64,000 nucleotides of DNA from Marthasterias glacialis (lineage: Eukaryota > Echinodermata > Asteroidea > Forcipulatida > Asteriidae). Made by a program: the position numbers and the translations under genes. Positions 33,486 to 44,910 of this stretch are shown in pieces. The notes under the pieces are model-generated. The model had not been told where the DNA came from. It searched no databases and saw only the letters and a list, made by a program, of their open reading frames with translations. The DNA is taken from NCBI GenBank assembly GCA_911728455.2, contig OU452222.1:9260108-9324107 (forward strand), given 5' to 3'. Each line of letters opens with the position of its first letter. Positions within the stretch are counted from its first letter, which is position 1.

Positions 33486-36419
33486 AGAGAGTGTGTAAGG
33501 CCATGTCTGAAGAGCTGCGGCTGTGGCTGTTGCTAAGGCTGTTGCTAAGGGCAGCCAGAGCTTCAAAGCACGTGGTGATTCAGCCACAGCTGCCAATTCA
33601 GAAATGGCCTAAAGCTTCTTGATGTTCTTACCCTGGATTGGACACAAGTTATACAGGAGTGCGATTGAACAAAAAACAATCAGTCCTGAAAACTTGACAG
33701 CAGATTCCTCTTGGTCTAGGGATGATACCCAATGTCTCATCACAAATGGAAAACTGAAATGTGGATTCAAAGGGGCTTTGTCTTCTTTACCTTTATTTTT
33801 GTATACATATCTTTTGATGTCAGAGGCCAAGAGATCTCTGAAAATATCCTAAAGTCAGGAAATTTCTGACTATCAACAGGTCTATGACTAATACCTTTGG
33901 GACAAATTTTGGAGCAGTAGACATGGATATATTGCTTTGGAGGGAAGGCTCCCTCTGTAGTTCAATCATTACCACTTCTTTCTTGTAACTTTTTCTCTTC
34001 ATCAAGCAATAAACCATAAGAGAAACTAACTGGGTAAATTTTATTTCAATTTTTGCGGTGACAAAGAAAAATTGACTAGAACGGGACATGAACCTGCGAC
34101 CTCCTTATTAACGTGTTGGCGCTCAACCAACTTAGCTTTTTTTCTTCAGTTTAATTCATTTGATTTATTTTCAGTAGCATTCACAGATAACTCAGAGGTG
34201 TTACAATGTACTAATAATTTGAACAGATTGAAAACAGTTGAGGGACCACAAAAAGCCATAGCTCATAGTCCTGGCCCTTGATTACAGCTATGCTTTTCAT
34301 TGGTCCATCTACAAATTTCAACAATTATTAGTCATGAAGGGTAGATTTATAAGTGAAGGCAACCAAACTCCTTAAAGGAAAATTTTAAAAAGTCAGTTAT
34401 GTGAAAGCTCACATTATGGATGTTACTTATCAAGATTGTCAAGTGTTTTGTGTGATGCTATTCATGAAACAATTGTTAATAGATATAAAAATCTCAAATG
34501 ACGCATGTCTGTGAGATAGCCAAAAGAGAGAACAAGTAAAAGTTTAATTTACCGCGATAATGGAGTTTATGACTAGTTCAACTCATTATTATACCAATAA
34601 AATTGGGTTATCTTTTGCCCTCAGAGCAGCCACAAATTTTTTTTACTTTGCTGGACCGACGAGGAACATTTTTTCACCTCCTGTCTTTAAGGTCAACAAC
34701 CCACCCTGCAAGCCCAAAGCTATTATAAATCACTGTGGGGTGAATTGGAGTGCCAGCCAAGACTTAGACTTGTGTTATTTACGATCCACTGCCGACAAGC
34801 TGTTTTCACAAATTGCATACTGCCCTGTGCCAAGGATCCTTAGCACAGGGGTCAATCAATTACTGCACTGAGACAGGTGGCTGCTGTCTTTCAACACTCC
34901 TTACTCTGCAGCGGTTATTGGTCTGGCCAATAGGAGTCTACAGGCTTGTGGGGTATACCAGGGGTGAGGATAACATGGAATCTTGGCCTTTTTATTGGCG
35001 CATTGAAAAAAAAATGATGACCATATTTGGTAACATATGGAACATTCTTGCACCTTTCCGCAGCCGCCAGGGTTTTTAAAAAAGGTAAAATGTGGAGAAA
35101 AAAAAACTTTTTGCTGCGTGAGGATAAATTTTTGTACCAAAATCTTTAAAAGAGAAAAATGATTTTTGGGTGATTTTTTACATCCTTGTTTTCATGTAGT
35201 TCCAGATACATTGTGATTTTGACAAAACTGTCGACCTTGCTACCTAGTGTAACTACCTAGTGTACTTAAGAATATGTTTCAAATTATCCAAAGAAGTAAA
35301 TTTTATCTGAAGATTGTCAAAGTTAAGAAAATAGCCTTAAAGACCAACCCACTGTTAGTTGCTTATTTTGATTGCAATTAAAATAGGCCCTTTGTCAATG
35401 TTTAAAATTAAGTGCTTACTGAGTACTACAAGATGAAGATCAATTAATTTTTTTCAAAAAACAATAGTGTATTGTCCCTTTAAAGCCTCCAAATAAAGGT
35501 TTCATCAGATTTTTAAATAAAATTGATTAACAGATAATGGTTGTTTTCTAAATATATTAATCATGTTCATTTTATCATACACTTGTAAAATGCAAATACT
35601 GTTGGGATTGCTGGGGTACAGGCTTAAAAACAGAAACAAGTTTTTAAAATGAGAAATTATTTTGTATTTTGCTCTTCTTGCTTTGCCCGAATCGATAATG
35701 TCAAAATCTCGAAAAGGGGAGTACAGCGCCCCAGTTACTGGGTCTAACAGTGCCCCAGTTACTGGTCTAAGTCAATACATTATATTGGCAATTCTGGCTA
35801 GAATTTATCAATCATTTTATTTCTAACTTTGATGATGAGTGATTGATAGTTTACCAAAGATCCGAAAATTCTAAGCTGTTTCTCCACATCTTCTAACTAA
35901 GCTGTTTCTGAACATGTCCATATTGACAACTGAACATAATACAAATAGAGTTTGACACTCGACAGAGGAGGTATCTGCCCATACTTCTTAGAACATGTGA
36001 CAAGCTTGTTTACCAAGGTCCTGAGGATGGTTCCAAATGGTCGACCACAGCGGTCAACCAATGGTCGACCAGCCTGGGTTTGGGTCAAGATGGTCGACCT
36101 TTAGTTAACCATAGTGCACTCTTGAACTTGCTCAAAGCATACTCTTTAATGGAATCATCAGTATTGGGTATGTAAAGAAATTACTTGACGTAATCATTTT
36201 GTCAAGAAACCTGTGTGGAGGATCCGTTTTTCTAGGCTGTGTACGTCTTAAACATGCATGGGATGGAGTCAGTGATGTAGCAGCAGGCTATTTGTTTAAA
36301 TGAAATGAATAACTCACAACTGTTTCTTTCATGAAAAATGAAGCATGGAATATTAAAAGAGCCACTCGTTCCGCCTTGCTATACAGTGGTGTAACCGGGG
36401 GTGGGGTGGGGGGTGGTCC
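33486..36419. other. Repeat-poor non-coding stretch before the gap
   Basis: No supported gene. It holds the tRNA-like SINE near 34045-34140 and an acagcgccccagttactgg block near 35725-35765 that recurs near 55010 and 57100. The remaining short ORFs show no conserved motif. Confidence 0.5.
34045..34140 (-). mobile_element. tRNA-like SINE head
   Basis: On the minus strand it reads agctaagttggttgagcgcc, then ggaggtcgcaggttcatgtcc, giving A-box and B-box (ggttcatgtcc) positions like a tRNA, followed by cgttctagtcaatttttc. The acceptor stem does not pair as in a true tRNA, so this is a tRNA-derived repeat, not a tRNA gene. Confidence 0.55.
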
Positions 36420-36519
36420 NNNNNNNNNNNNNNNNNNNNNNNNNNNNNNNNNNNNNNNNNNNNNNNNNNNNNNNNNNNNNNNNNNNNNNNNNNNNNNNNN
36501 NNNNNNNNNNNNNNNNNNN
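36420..36519. other. Assembly gap (100 N)
   Basis: Exactly 100 N, so the gap size is conventional and unknown. Sequence on the two sides may not be adjacent or correctly oriented. Confidence 1.
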
Positions 36520-36867
36520 GACTGATCACCAAGCCAGTGCCCAAACCGCAGTATGGGGATACATCTGTTCCGCTAACAGAAAACTAATAGTTACGTATTA
36601 CACAGGCATGCAGCTCACCAACCAATAATAACAAACAAATTTTTTCAGGCTGTGACATAAATTCACACAAGCAAGACCATTTCTTCTTTGTTTTTCTTTA
36701 TGGAGTCTGTGCATAATTTAAACTTATTTAAACAAAGAATCAACTTCGCCTCTTTCCATTACATTTTTTCCAATGTTTGCAGGTGCCTCAATTTAGATCG
36801 AGAAACAGAACCCCTGTCTGCATAATGGTATGGACTGTTGATCATTAGTTTTCTTTGCTGCTTTCAA

Positions 36868-37030
36868 TTGGGTGCAGATCTAATTAAGCCAGAAGCAGTT
36901 GGTGATCCGAAATGGGTGCAGATCTAAGCCAGAAGCAGTTGGTGATCCGAAATGGGTGCAGATCTAAGCTAGAAGCAGTTGGTGATCCGAAATGGGTGCA
37001 GATCTAAGCCAGAAGCAGTTGGTGATCCGA
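36868..37030. repeat. 40-bp tandem repeat, four copies
   Basis: The unit is gggtgcagatctaagccaga followed by agcagttggtgatccgaaat. The first copy has a 4-bp insertion (aatt) and one copy has gcta for gcca. Near-identity implies a recent expansion. Confidence 0.95.
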
Positions 37031-37284
37031 ACCACAATCAGCGCCTTGTAGAGTTTTAAGAGTTTAAGCAATTTTAATGCTGGGCTGCCATCGTTTCTGG
37101 ATTAACAAACAGTCAATCTGGTTTTTGACTATTCTATTTGGTGCTGTCCATTTATATATTCTTCTAGAGAGTTGCAGAAAAGTCGTGTTACTGATGAAGA
37201 ACTCACTATCAATTATGCAGAAGTTTATCAGTTTCTCTCCTTCTTCATCCATCTCACCTTAACCAAAGTTCTTAACTTATCGCA

Positions 37285-37505
37285 AAAAGAAGGGGTTCGC
37301 CCCGGTGTTCCTGGTTTGATCAGCCGCAGATTGCACCACAGCACCTTGTAAACCTTTACATCATGCTATGTAAAGGAACAGGTCTCATACTTCAAAAACG
37401 TAACTCCGCATACCTTGCAGAAAAAAATACTGAGCGCTTTGAGACGCTCATTGGGTGTAATAAAGCGCAATATAAGAACTGCATATTATTGCTATTATTC
37501 TATGT
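37285..37505 (+). mobile_element. SINE 3' half with (ATT) tail
   Basis: Contains gaaggggttcgccccggtgt, aaacctttacatcatgctat and gcgctttgagacgctcattg, and ends gcgcaatataagaactgcat followed by attattgctattatt. The same 3' half is present in 25205-25605. The tail resembles that of the LINE ending at 24279. Confidence 0.65.
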
Positions 37506-38828
37506 TGTGAGTGCCTTTTCCTACTTTGGCAGTAAAGTTTCCCATGACAATGACCATATCTTTCTTTGGGATGTCATCATCATCATCAGCAGTCAGCATA
37601 ATTAGGCTACAAAACCTTTGGAGCCTGTCTATTTTGTGCACGCATCAACCACGTGAAGACTCCCACTGGAATAAATCCGGATCCAGGCTAGGCTAGGCTA
37701 GCTAACGTTAGACGATGACGGGCTCAAGCTGAAGCATGTGTGTGTGTGTGTGTGTGTGCGCACCACACGCCGCGGTGGCGGGGCCTCGACGTTTTTTTAG
37801 GTGAGATGTCAAAGCCGAACTCGCGCCACAAACGAGCGGCAAACAAATATCAACCTGGTTTTTACAGAAAATTGAATTCATTTCCTAACTAGAGGTTTTT
37901 AGAGGGAGGAACAACAACCGTAGGAGGTGGAGGGCAAGTGAGATTTTTGACATCCAGGTTAGTACTGAGCTATATTTATATTGAAAATCACACTCGTCGA
38001 CTCGGATCTGTTGTGTGCTTATTAGTTGGTTGGCACACATCACTTTCTTGCAAGGGGTGTTCACGTAAATAAGTACAGCCGAATGGCGCTTCAAGTTGCA
38101 ACCCTATTGTACCGTTGAATATTACTTCTCAAACTCATATTATTTGATTACATCTTATTCTTTGATCAATTGAAATAAACTGTCAGTTTACTTTTTAAAA
38201 TAGTAAGTAGGCTTGGGGCTGGGCCTTGTTCCATTTGAATAAGAAGAGAAAAGACTGTTTCAGTGTTTGAACATGTTGAATCAACTTGAACTTATCAATA
38301 TCATTCAATCATGTCATTTAAATATCAAGGTTATTTTTTTATTTAAAAATCTCATGTACGTTAGATGTGCAAAAAGGTTTAATCATGAACTGTCAAAGTT
38401 TTTCAAAAAGCACAACCTACTGAAGACCTTTTGTACTACACTAGAGTCTAGGCTAACCAACTGTCATGACTGTTCTTGAGCTTTGATTGGGTTAAAGGCA
38501 ACTTTGTCGATGCACATAGGCCCTAATTGTTTTTATTTTTTTATTTTTTTATTAGGGGCCTATTATTAATCAATAGTAATTTGAATACCCTCGTATTTCT
38601 TATTATTTTGCACAGGTTATTGGAGAAAGAGATAACGAGTACAAAATTCATTATATTGGATATTAATAAATACCTAGGACAGTTTGTGGATTCTGATTGG
38701 TCAAAACGTGATCACGTGGGGGTGTATTATAAAGACCGGCTAACAAAACAAGCAAGAATCGCCGAGAAAGAAAAGTTACAAAATGGACGATTTTAGCCGT
38801 TTATTTCGTTAAAAAGGTATTTATTAAT

Positions 38829-38992
38829 GGGAATAACAGTGCGAGGACCCGGTCTTCACTGCTTGGTAAAGACCTTGGGTGGTGGCTGGCCGCTGTTAAC
38901 GACCGCGCCTCCGGCTTGGTCGTTAACAGCAGCCAGCCACCACCCCGGTCATTACCAAGCAGTGAAGACCGGGTCCTCGCACTGTTATTCCC
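38829..38992. mobile_element. Foldback MITE with TAAT target duplication
   Basis: The left arm gggaataacagtgcgaggac continues through ccggtcttcactgcttggta, ggtggtggctgg and gctgttaacgacc. The right arm is its near-exact complement and ends gtcctcgcactgttattccc. Flanks are TAAT at 38825-38828 and TAAT at 38993-38996. Arms of about 75 bp in 164 bp indicate a young insertion. It sits immediately upstream of the transposase relic. Confidence 0.9.
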
Positions 38993-38996
38993 TAAT

Positions 38997-41925
38997 TCGA
39001 AGATATGGGATAGATGGATACAAAAGTCAGAGATCATTGTTCCAAACTACACTGAAGAGGATGATCCAGAATCTGTCAAAGAGAGAGCAAAACTGTTTCA
39101 AAGGATTCTCAAGTTTGAAATAAAGAAAAAACTTGACTCAAGCTGCACCAACGATCCTGAGGCATTTGTTAAGGTAGACTGTGAGAAAGACGTTTTCAAA
39201 CACCTCTTTCCTGATGTTCCTTGCCAACAAAGAAGAGGTACTCATCTCAAAAACTCAGTTTTGAATGGCGTGTTAGGCGAAAACTGGAATATTCGCAATA
39301 TTAACAAAACAGCTCAATTTTGTCATGTGATTGAAAATACAGTGCTGATAAGACTCTCTAAGCATCGCCCACTTGTAGAATTTGTAAAAGGCAGTGACAG
39401 TGAGCTTCATCAACAACTTCTCGAGAAGGGACATTTTATGACATTGAGTTTTGTCCGTGGAGATGCCAAAGATGCTTTGAATCTATAATCAAACACTTTT
39501 TGTCATGACTCCAGATGGTTGGTTGTCATTTGCTGCTGGATGTTGATTTTGAGGTTATTACAACTATAGTAAAAAATAACCACTGCAAGAAAAGCATAGG
39601 ATACATATCATAAAAAGTTTTTCAGGCCATTTGTCAAGTTAATTCAGTTGATTTCAAATTCACCCCATGGGTGCAAAACCGTATAAGATACTTAGTGTCT
39701 GATATAATCAAGCGACTGAAGAAATCATGGAGAGGTAGTTCCTTCAAGAAACAATTTCTTTGTTGGTGTAGACAGAAACAGACTTTTAAATTCAAAGTAT
39801 TGCCTAAAGAAGTTAAGGTACATAAACTTGTCAAAAGCCTTCGGAAACTTAAAGATCGATTTAAACATTTAAGGCATAAGTATAAACAGCTGCGGAAACA
39901 AACAAAATTGGCTCAAAATTTATCTGCCAGCTTACTCAAAAAAGCATCAGGAAAAAGAGGAAAAATCTGTGACATAAATTCCTATAGTCGGAGCCAACAG
40001 TATAAAATCAAATCCAGACTAAAGAATCACTGCACAGCAGTTTTGAAGTTTTTAGAGCTTCATGGATATGAAGCACATAATCTTCAGGTAAAAAATAAAC
40101 TCACAAAACAGATTGAGACATTTACTGTCATTGATGAGAAAAATCCCTGTGGAAATAAAGCTCATTTGCCAGAAATAACTGAAGAAACTATTGAGAAAAT
40201 TAATCTCGCAGTGCTTGTGAAGGACACATACAATGTTTCTGATTATGCTTTTCATGCATTGGCTAAAATTTCGAATTTGCCCAAATTGTATTCTGTTAAA
40301 AAGCATTGCAAAGAAATTGAAGGAAATTTATCTGTTTCAAAAACTCCTTCGGAAAAGCCTGGTGTGCAGAGAAACTTGGAAGAGCTTCTGAATATAAAAT
40401 TGAAGACTTGGCAAGTTCTGGTAAACTGAATGCAGCGAGTAATGATGTACATGTTAAACTAACAGGAGATGGGAGTTTTGTAGGAAAGCACACCCACTTT
40501 GTCAATGTAACATTTACAATTCTAAATGACAACAATCCAAACTCTGCACACAGTCACCATCCTTTGGCAATACTCTGTGACTTGGAAAAGTATGACAGTT
40601 TAAAGGATCACTTATCTGACATCATAAAAACTGTCGAGCAGTTCACTGAATATGAATATGGTGGTGTTAAGTATTCAATAATCTACTATCTAGCTGGTGA
40701 CTACAAGTTCCTATTAACAGTGTCTGGTCTGAGTTCTGCAAATTCAAAGTTTCCGTGTATTTACTGTAAACTTGATAAATGTAACTTTCACAATCCATCT
40801 GCCACAGCAGAACTAAGAACAACTGAAGAAATTGGAACTTTGGCTCAAAAAAGCAAGGGGAACAAATATTCTTGCTTGAGAGAGCCTATATTTGCTACAA
40901 TACCTCTTGAAAGAGTAGTTATTGATGTGCTGCACATGTTCCTTCGTATTTCTGATGTTTTATTCAATCTCTTGATAGTGGAATTACATCGATTGGATGC
41001 AATCTAAAATAGAACCATGAAGGAGTTTGACAGACATAAAGCAACTCATTGCTCAGCATTAGAAAAGTTGCTGGCTGGTTGCGGTATTTCAGGATTTTCT
41101 TTTTACATTGGTAAAGAAAGCAAGGTCTTATTAGTGGAGAGATCTTCAAGGGCCAGAGAAAATCAAACTCTTCCAGAATTTACACAAACTCAAAGAACTG
41201 ATGAATGAAAAGGATGAGGAGGAAGTGCAATTAATTATAAATATCTGGCAAGAATTCTATGATATTTATAAGATGTTGCTGTTGTTCAATGACTTTGGAA
41301 AGGCCAGAGAGGATGATGATAAGATTGAAGGACTGTAAACTTCTTTAACTAAGTGGTTAGAGAAGTTCACTAGTGTGTATCATATCAGACATGTCACACC
41401 CTACATGCATCTTCTTATCACTCATGTCAAAGGTATCATTGAGAAATATGGTTCTATATCTGTTTTCAGTGCACAGGGACTAGAGAAGCTTAATCATCTT
41501 ATGACAGTTGATTATTTCAAGAGCACAAATCATTGACATGGCATTCATGCACTTGAGCAGCTGATGCATAGGCACAATCGAAAAATGTGGCTAGCAAAAA
41601 ATCAAGTCAAGTTGGACAAAAAACATGGCGTCAGATGCTCCAGATGTAATAATCTTGGGCATAACATGAAGACATGCCTTAATACAACTTAGCCTTTCTA
41701 TAATCGGTGTAAATTGTTTTTAAATGATCCATTTCGTTGGATCTAACAAACTAAAATCAAATATCAAAGTTGTATTTATAAATTTGGTGTGTACAATCCA
41801 TTCACTGATTGTTGTACAAATACCCCTGATAGTTGCAAGACAGAAATGTTGGAAGCTTTGTATAATGTAATAATTAAACGGTTTCTTGAGTATTGTGAGG
41901 TTGCTCCTATTCGATGTTCATTGTT
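38997..41925 (+). pseudogene. Decayed DDE transposase with RAG1/Transib-like motif order
   Basis: Segments 38997-39488, 39640-40429, 40408-41007, 41017-41140 and about 41140-41925 read as one protein broken by frameshifts (near 40400 and 41140) and stops (41005, 41336, 41534). After a Lys-rich coiled region (RKLKDRFKHLRHKYKQLRK) the conserved core appears in order. These are KLTGDGSF (Asp at 40468), LAGDYKF (Asp at 40699), CIYC (40756-40767), IDVLH as a DxxH motif (40924), HLLITH as HxxxxH (41408-41425), and GSISVFSAQGLEK (Glu at 41483). A C-terminal CSRCNNLGHNMKTC (CX2CX3GHX4C) lies at 41636-41677. RAG1 and Transib transposases share this order: two Asp, a CxxC and HxxxxH zinc site, D-A-L-H, then a catalytic Glu after GSI. 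RAG-like transposons also carry a C-terminal zinc knuckle of this type. The assignment is by motif, not search. Terminal inverted repeats were not found. Confidence 0.6.
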
Positions 41926-42232
41926 TTAAACATTTTAAATTTTTCAAAATGTTCTGCTGTTGAATGTTCATAATGAATTAAGTGCACATAGAAAAATGTA
42001 AGAATGGTTTTTATTAATTTGATTTTTATTAATTTGAAGTTGAAATATATTGTGGTTTTCTTTTACTTCAATAAAACTGTATGGAAAGTAGAAACTTTTG
42101 TTTGTGTTTTCTGTTCAGTTGTTTCATTGGCACAGTTTAAAACTTATTCTGTCCTAGTTTACGCTATGGAATGTGGTAAACACCGGCCTTGTCCTGCATG
42201 GCTTATTTGTCCTTGTGTGTTTGAAGTGATGC

Positions 42233-42967
42233 TTGAATCTTGTTTGGTGCCGTGTGGAAGATCTTGACTTGTGCTTGGGTGACATCAAGAAATCACTTCA
42301 ACTCAACGGATACAAACGCTTCAACTTCAGCCAGCCCAAGCCCAGCCTCCCACCAGAAGAACGACCACAGTTCAAGTCAAGCATCACCCTACCGTACATC
42401 GGCCTCGCATCACACAAGCTCCAGCGCATCTTCACCCAAGCACAAATTAAGATCTTCCACACGGCACCAAACAAGATTCAAGCATCACTTCAAACACACA
42501 AGGACCAACAAGCCACGCAGGACAAGGCCGGTGTTTACCGCATTCCATGTGAATGCGGTAAAGTATACATCGGAGAAACCGGCCGCAACTTCTCTTCAAG
42601 AATCAAGGAACACCAAGCACATGGCAGACTAGGACATCTGGATAAATCAGCAATCATCAAACATTCCCACGAACAAGACCATCGCATCAACTGGCAAGAC
42701 ACCAAGCTCATCGTTCCTGTCCAGCATTGGCATCAACGCAGAATCCGAGAAGACATAGAAATCAAAGCCCACAACACAGTTCCACAAGACATCGGTTTCT
42801 TCATCAACGACATCTGGTCACCACTACTCAAGCCCAACCTACCACAAGCACCACAACACAACACTGACACACCCCAGCACACACACAGCCAGCCAGCAAC
42901 CACCCGCCATGCATCACCGGTCAAGAACAACCTGGACCCTTCCCGCCAAGAATGTGCATCCCAGTAG
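42233..42967 (+). pseudogene. Penelope-like element fragment with GIY-YIG endonuclease
   Basis: The frame reads LPYIGLASHKLQRIF and then AGVYRIPCECGKVYIGETGR followed by RIKEHQ and an HSHEQDHRINW segment. This is the GIY-YIG endonuclease found at the C-terminus of Penelope-like RTs (the G-V-Y / V-Y-I-G core plus a CxC finger). The RT half is missing, so this is a 5'-truncated copy. The C-terminal extension is Pro/His/Thr-rich low complexity. It is in the opposite orientation to the RT piece at 31-32 kb, so the two are not one copy. Confidence 0.8.
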
Positions 42968-42987
42968 CCCTACATAAGCTCCATCAT

Positions 42988-43035
42988 CATCAAGACGAAC
43001 AGAGCATACTGTTCGAAACATCGAGACCACAACGG
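42988..43035 (+). ncRNA. Degenerate hammerhead-like motif in Penelope 3' tail
   Basis: atcaagacgaacagagcata then ctgttcgaaacatc forms a gaacag/ctgttc hairpin preceded by a core-like atcaaga and followed by gaaac. The hammerhead core is CUGANGA, stem II, GAAAC. Two core bases differ, so this copy is probably inactive. Penelope-like elements are known to carry hammerhead motifs. Confidence 0.35.
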
Positions 43036-43129
43036 CTCTTCTCAGAGCCACCACTCCTTCCTAAAAGAGTTGAACTACATGGTTGTACCCGCAAGTTTAC
43101 TATTTAATTATAGTTCCTTACTAGGTCAA

Positions 43130-43990
43130 AGTTCCTCCAACTTTCTGGGGATTAAGAACAGAGACTAAATGAACTGGCCATCAACTGGTTCAATAACTGC
43201 TGAACCTCTACTTGAGTAATCTCTACTTAAGACTGGGAGTTCATAGACATTACCAGCACAATGTGGTATGATTGGAATGGAACTGGTACAAATTCTATTT
43301 TGTGTCCAATGACCGATTGCAGTATCCAACTGTCCTTTGGATCTACCAAACGGGAACAAATCTTTAATACAACTTGTCCGCAACTTTGTGTCTAATTTCC
43401 GATCTGCTTGAATTCACTCTCGATTTGGTGTTGGAAATTTTTGGGTCGCATACTTAGACTTGTAGATTGAGCCTTGTCTCCCTTGGTATTAGGACAGGAT
43501 CCCACAAACTTCCGGGTTATTACCGAGTAGTAAGGGGAGAATTTATTCTCTTTAGAAGAAGTAGCAATGGATCCCCAAGTCTTAGTCACATTTGCAACCA
43601 GTTTCCTTGCTTTCTCTGCCTCCTCTATGTCTTTGGCTAAGTCTACCTCTGAACAATGCTCCCTTTGAAGGGGAATTTCGCTTGAGGCTGTCAAATCGTC
43701 TGCTCAGAAGGTCATCAAAACTTGTTGCCTTGACAGTGCCAGGCTTTGGCTAACTGATCCCAGCAGGAAAGGCACTTATGTAACGTGCTGCAAAACTAAA
43801 CTAGCATCGACCAAATCTGGGCTTGACGTATCCATCAAAGCATCAAAAAGATATATAAGGGTACCTTTAGCAGATGAATATGGTAGTTCTTTTAGCTCAG
43901 AATGAGCTTCTTTGAAGAAAGATTTCACCTGGCGAGGCAGTTCCTCCGGGGCTTTGTAATACTTTTCCTGTGCTATTGGAACCTGGTTGG
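43130..43990 (-). pseudogene. DIRS-type retrotransposon fragment (gag-to-RT junction)
   Basis: On the minus strand there are open pieces ending in FFKEAHSELKELPYSSA, then 43694-43392 (LQREHCSEVDLAKDIEEAEK). A shifted frame gives SWILQSVIGHKIEFVPVPFQ, and then EVQQLLNQ and QKVGGT. The order matches the segment before and at the start of the reverse transcriptase in DIRS/Ngaro-type elements (WIL..V.GY.IEF, E..VQ.LL, PKK.GG). RT, tyrosine recombinase and termini are missing. Stops and shifts make it a relic. Confidence 0.6.
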
Positions 43991-44589
43991 CTTACAGTTC
44001 CTCTTTGAAATCTTCATGTGCCAATTTGTTTGAACAAAGTTTTTCCCACCATGAAAGGGCCATCCCTGTCACTGGCGAGCGCACTGATTTGCAATGGGAT
44101 TTAGCGAGTCGGACCCATGGGTGTCATGGCTTATCCAAGACCGTATATCCCATAGTGGAGTTTTGCTTGCAGTATACTACAGATACAGAACTCAAACAAT
44201 ATAGCGACCAAATATATTTTAATGTGAAACACTTGTGTGTGCTAAACCACAGGAGGAAAAAAGATTTGATTCAGTGGTTTCATGGTGGGAGAGCTAATTT
44301 CCATTTTTAAAAATGAGGAAATGAACCATTTTCGTGGTACAGACCATATTACAAGGAACAATAATACAGGGCGAGTCGAAGACTAGCACAAAATATAATA
44401 CAATGTATGTAGTACAATCAAATGAGTAAAAGAAACTCAACCAGACTATATTTTTGAGAAATAATATGTGTTGTTAATTTGCCTGCAAGACAAAAATTCC
44501 CAGTTGGATAAAACATTCACTTCTTGGGGTCAGTAAATTTAAGGCAAATGTATTTCCGTACTTCACACAAGAAGTATTCCTAGTCCGTT

Positions 44590-44910
44590 AACCAGTTAAT
44601 GCCAGACGACATGTATACACGCCAATATTTTCCCTGCCAGAAATCGGATGACGTGAAATTTGTCTTTGTGTGAAATCGAAATACCGGAACGAAGGTCACC
44701 CGGACAATTCAGAGAAAGTCCTGCAACACACACCAATTATCGACCATTGGACCAATTATCAGCTATGGCTCAAGGCCGAGGTTTTGCAATTCTTGGTGAA
44801 TGAATCTGATATTGTCTTGAAAAAGAAACAATAAATACCAGTGCTTCAATAAGAACCTTTGTTCTCTTGGCTTTGTTTAGTCAGGGTTTCTCTCAAAAGA
44901 ACATTATTAT
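44590..44910 (-). repeat. Dispersed repeat R1, inverted copy
   Basis: On the minus strand it shows ttgagagaaaccctgac, gccaagagaacaaaggttct, tgaagcactggtatt, gaattgcaaaacctcgg and ggtccaatggtc, in the R1 order. An (aat)n microsatellite follows at about 44980-44997. Confidence 0.6.

Noticed and set aside
34077..34140. tRNA gene on the minus strand
   Set aside because: B box and D-arm-like parts are present, but acceptor and anticodon stems do not pair and the flank matches a tRNA-derived repeat.
34560..34871. 103-codon ORF
   Set aside because: No motif, no signal peptide, no splice context. Best treated as chance.
38527..38796. 89-codon ORF as the 5' exon of the transposase
   Set aside because: Low-complexity start, no alignment to the downstream relic, and the foldback insertion intervenes. 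The link cannot be supported.
30994..42967. Single Penelope element spanning the RT at 31-32 kb and the GIY-YIG at 42 kb
   Set aside because: The pieces are in opposite orientations and 10 kb apart with other elements between, so they are separate copies.
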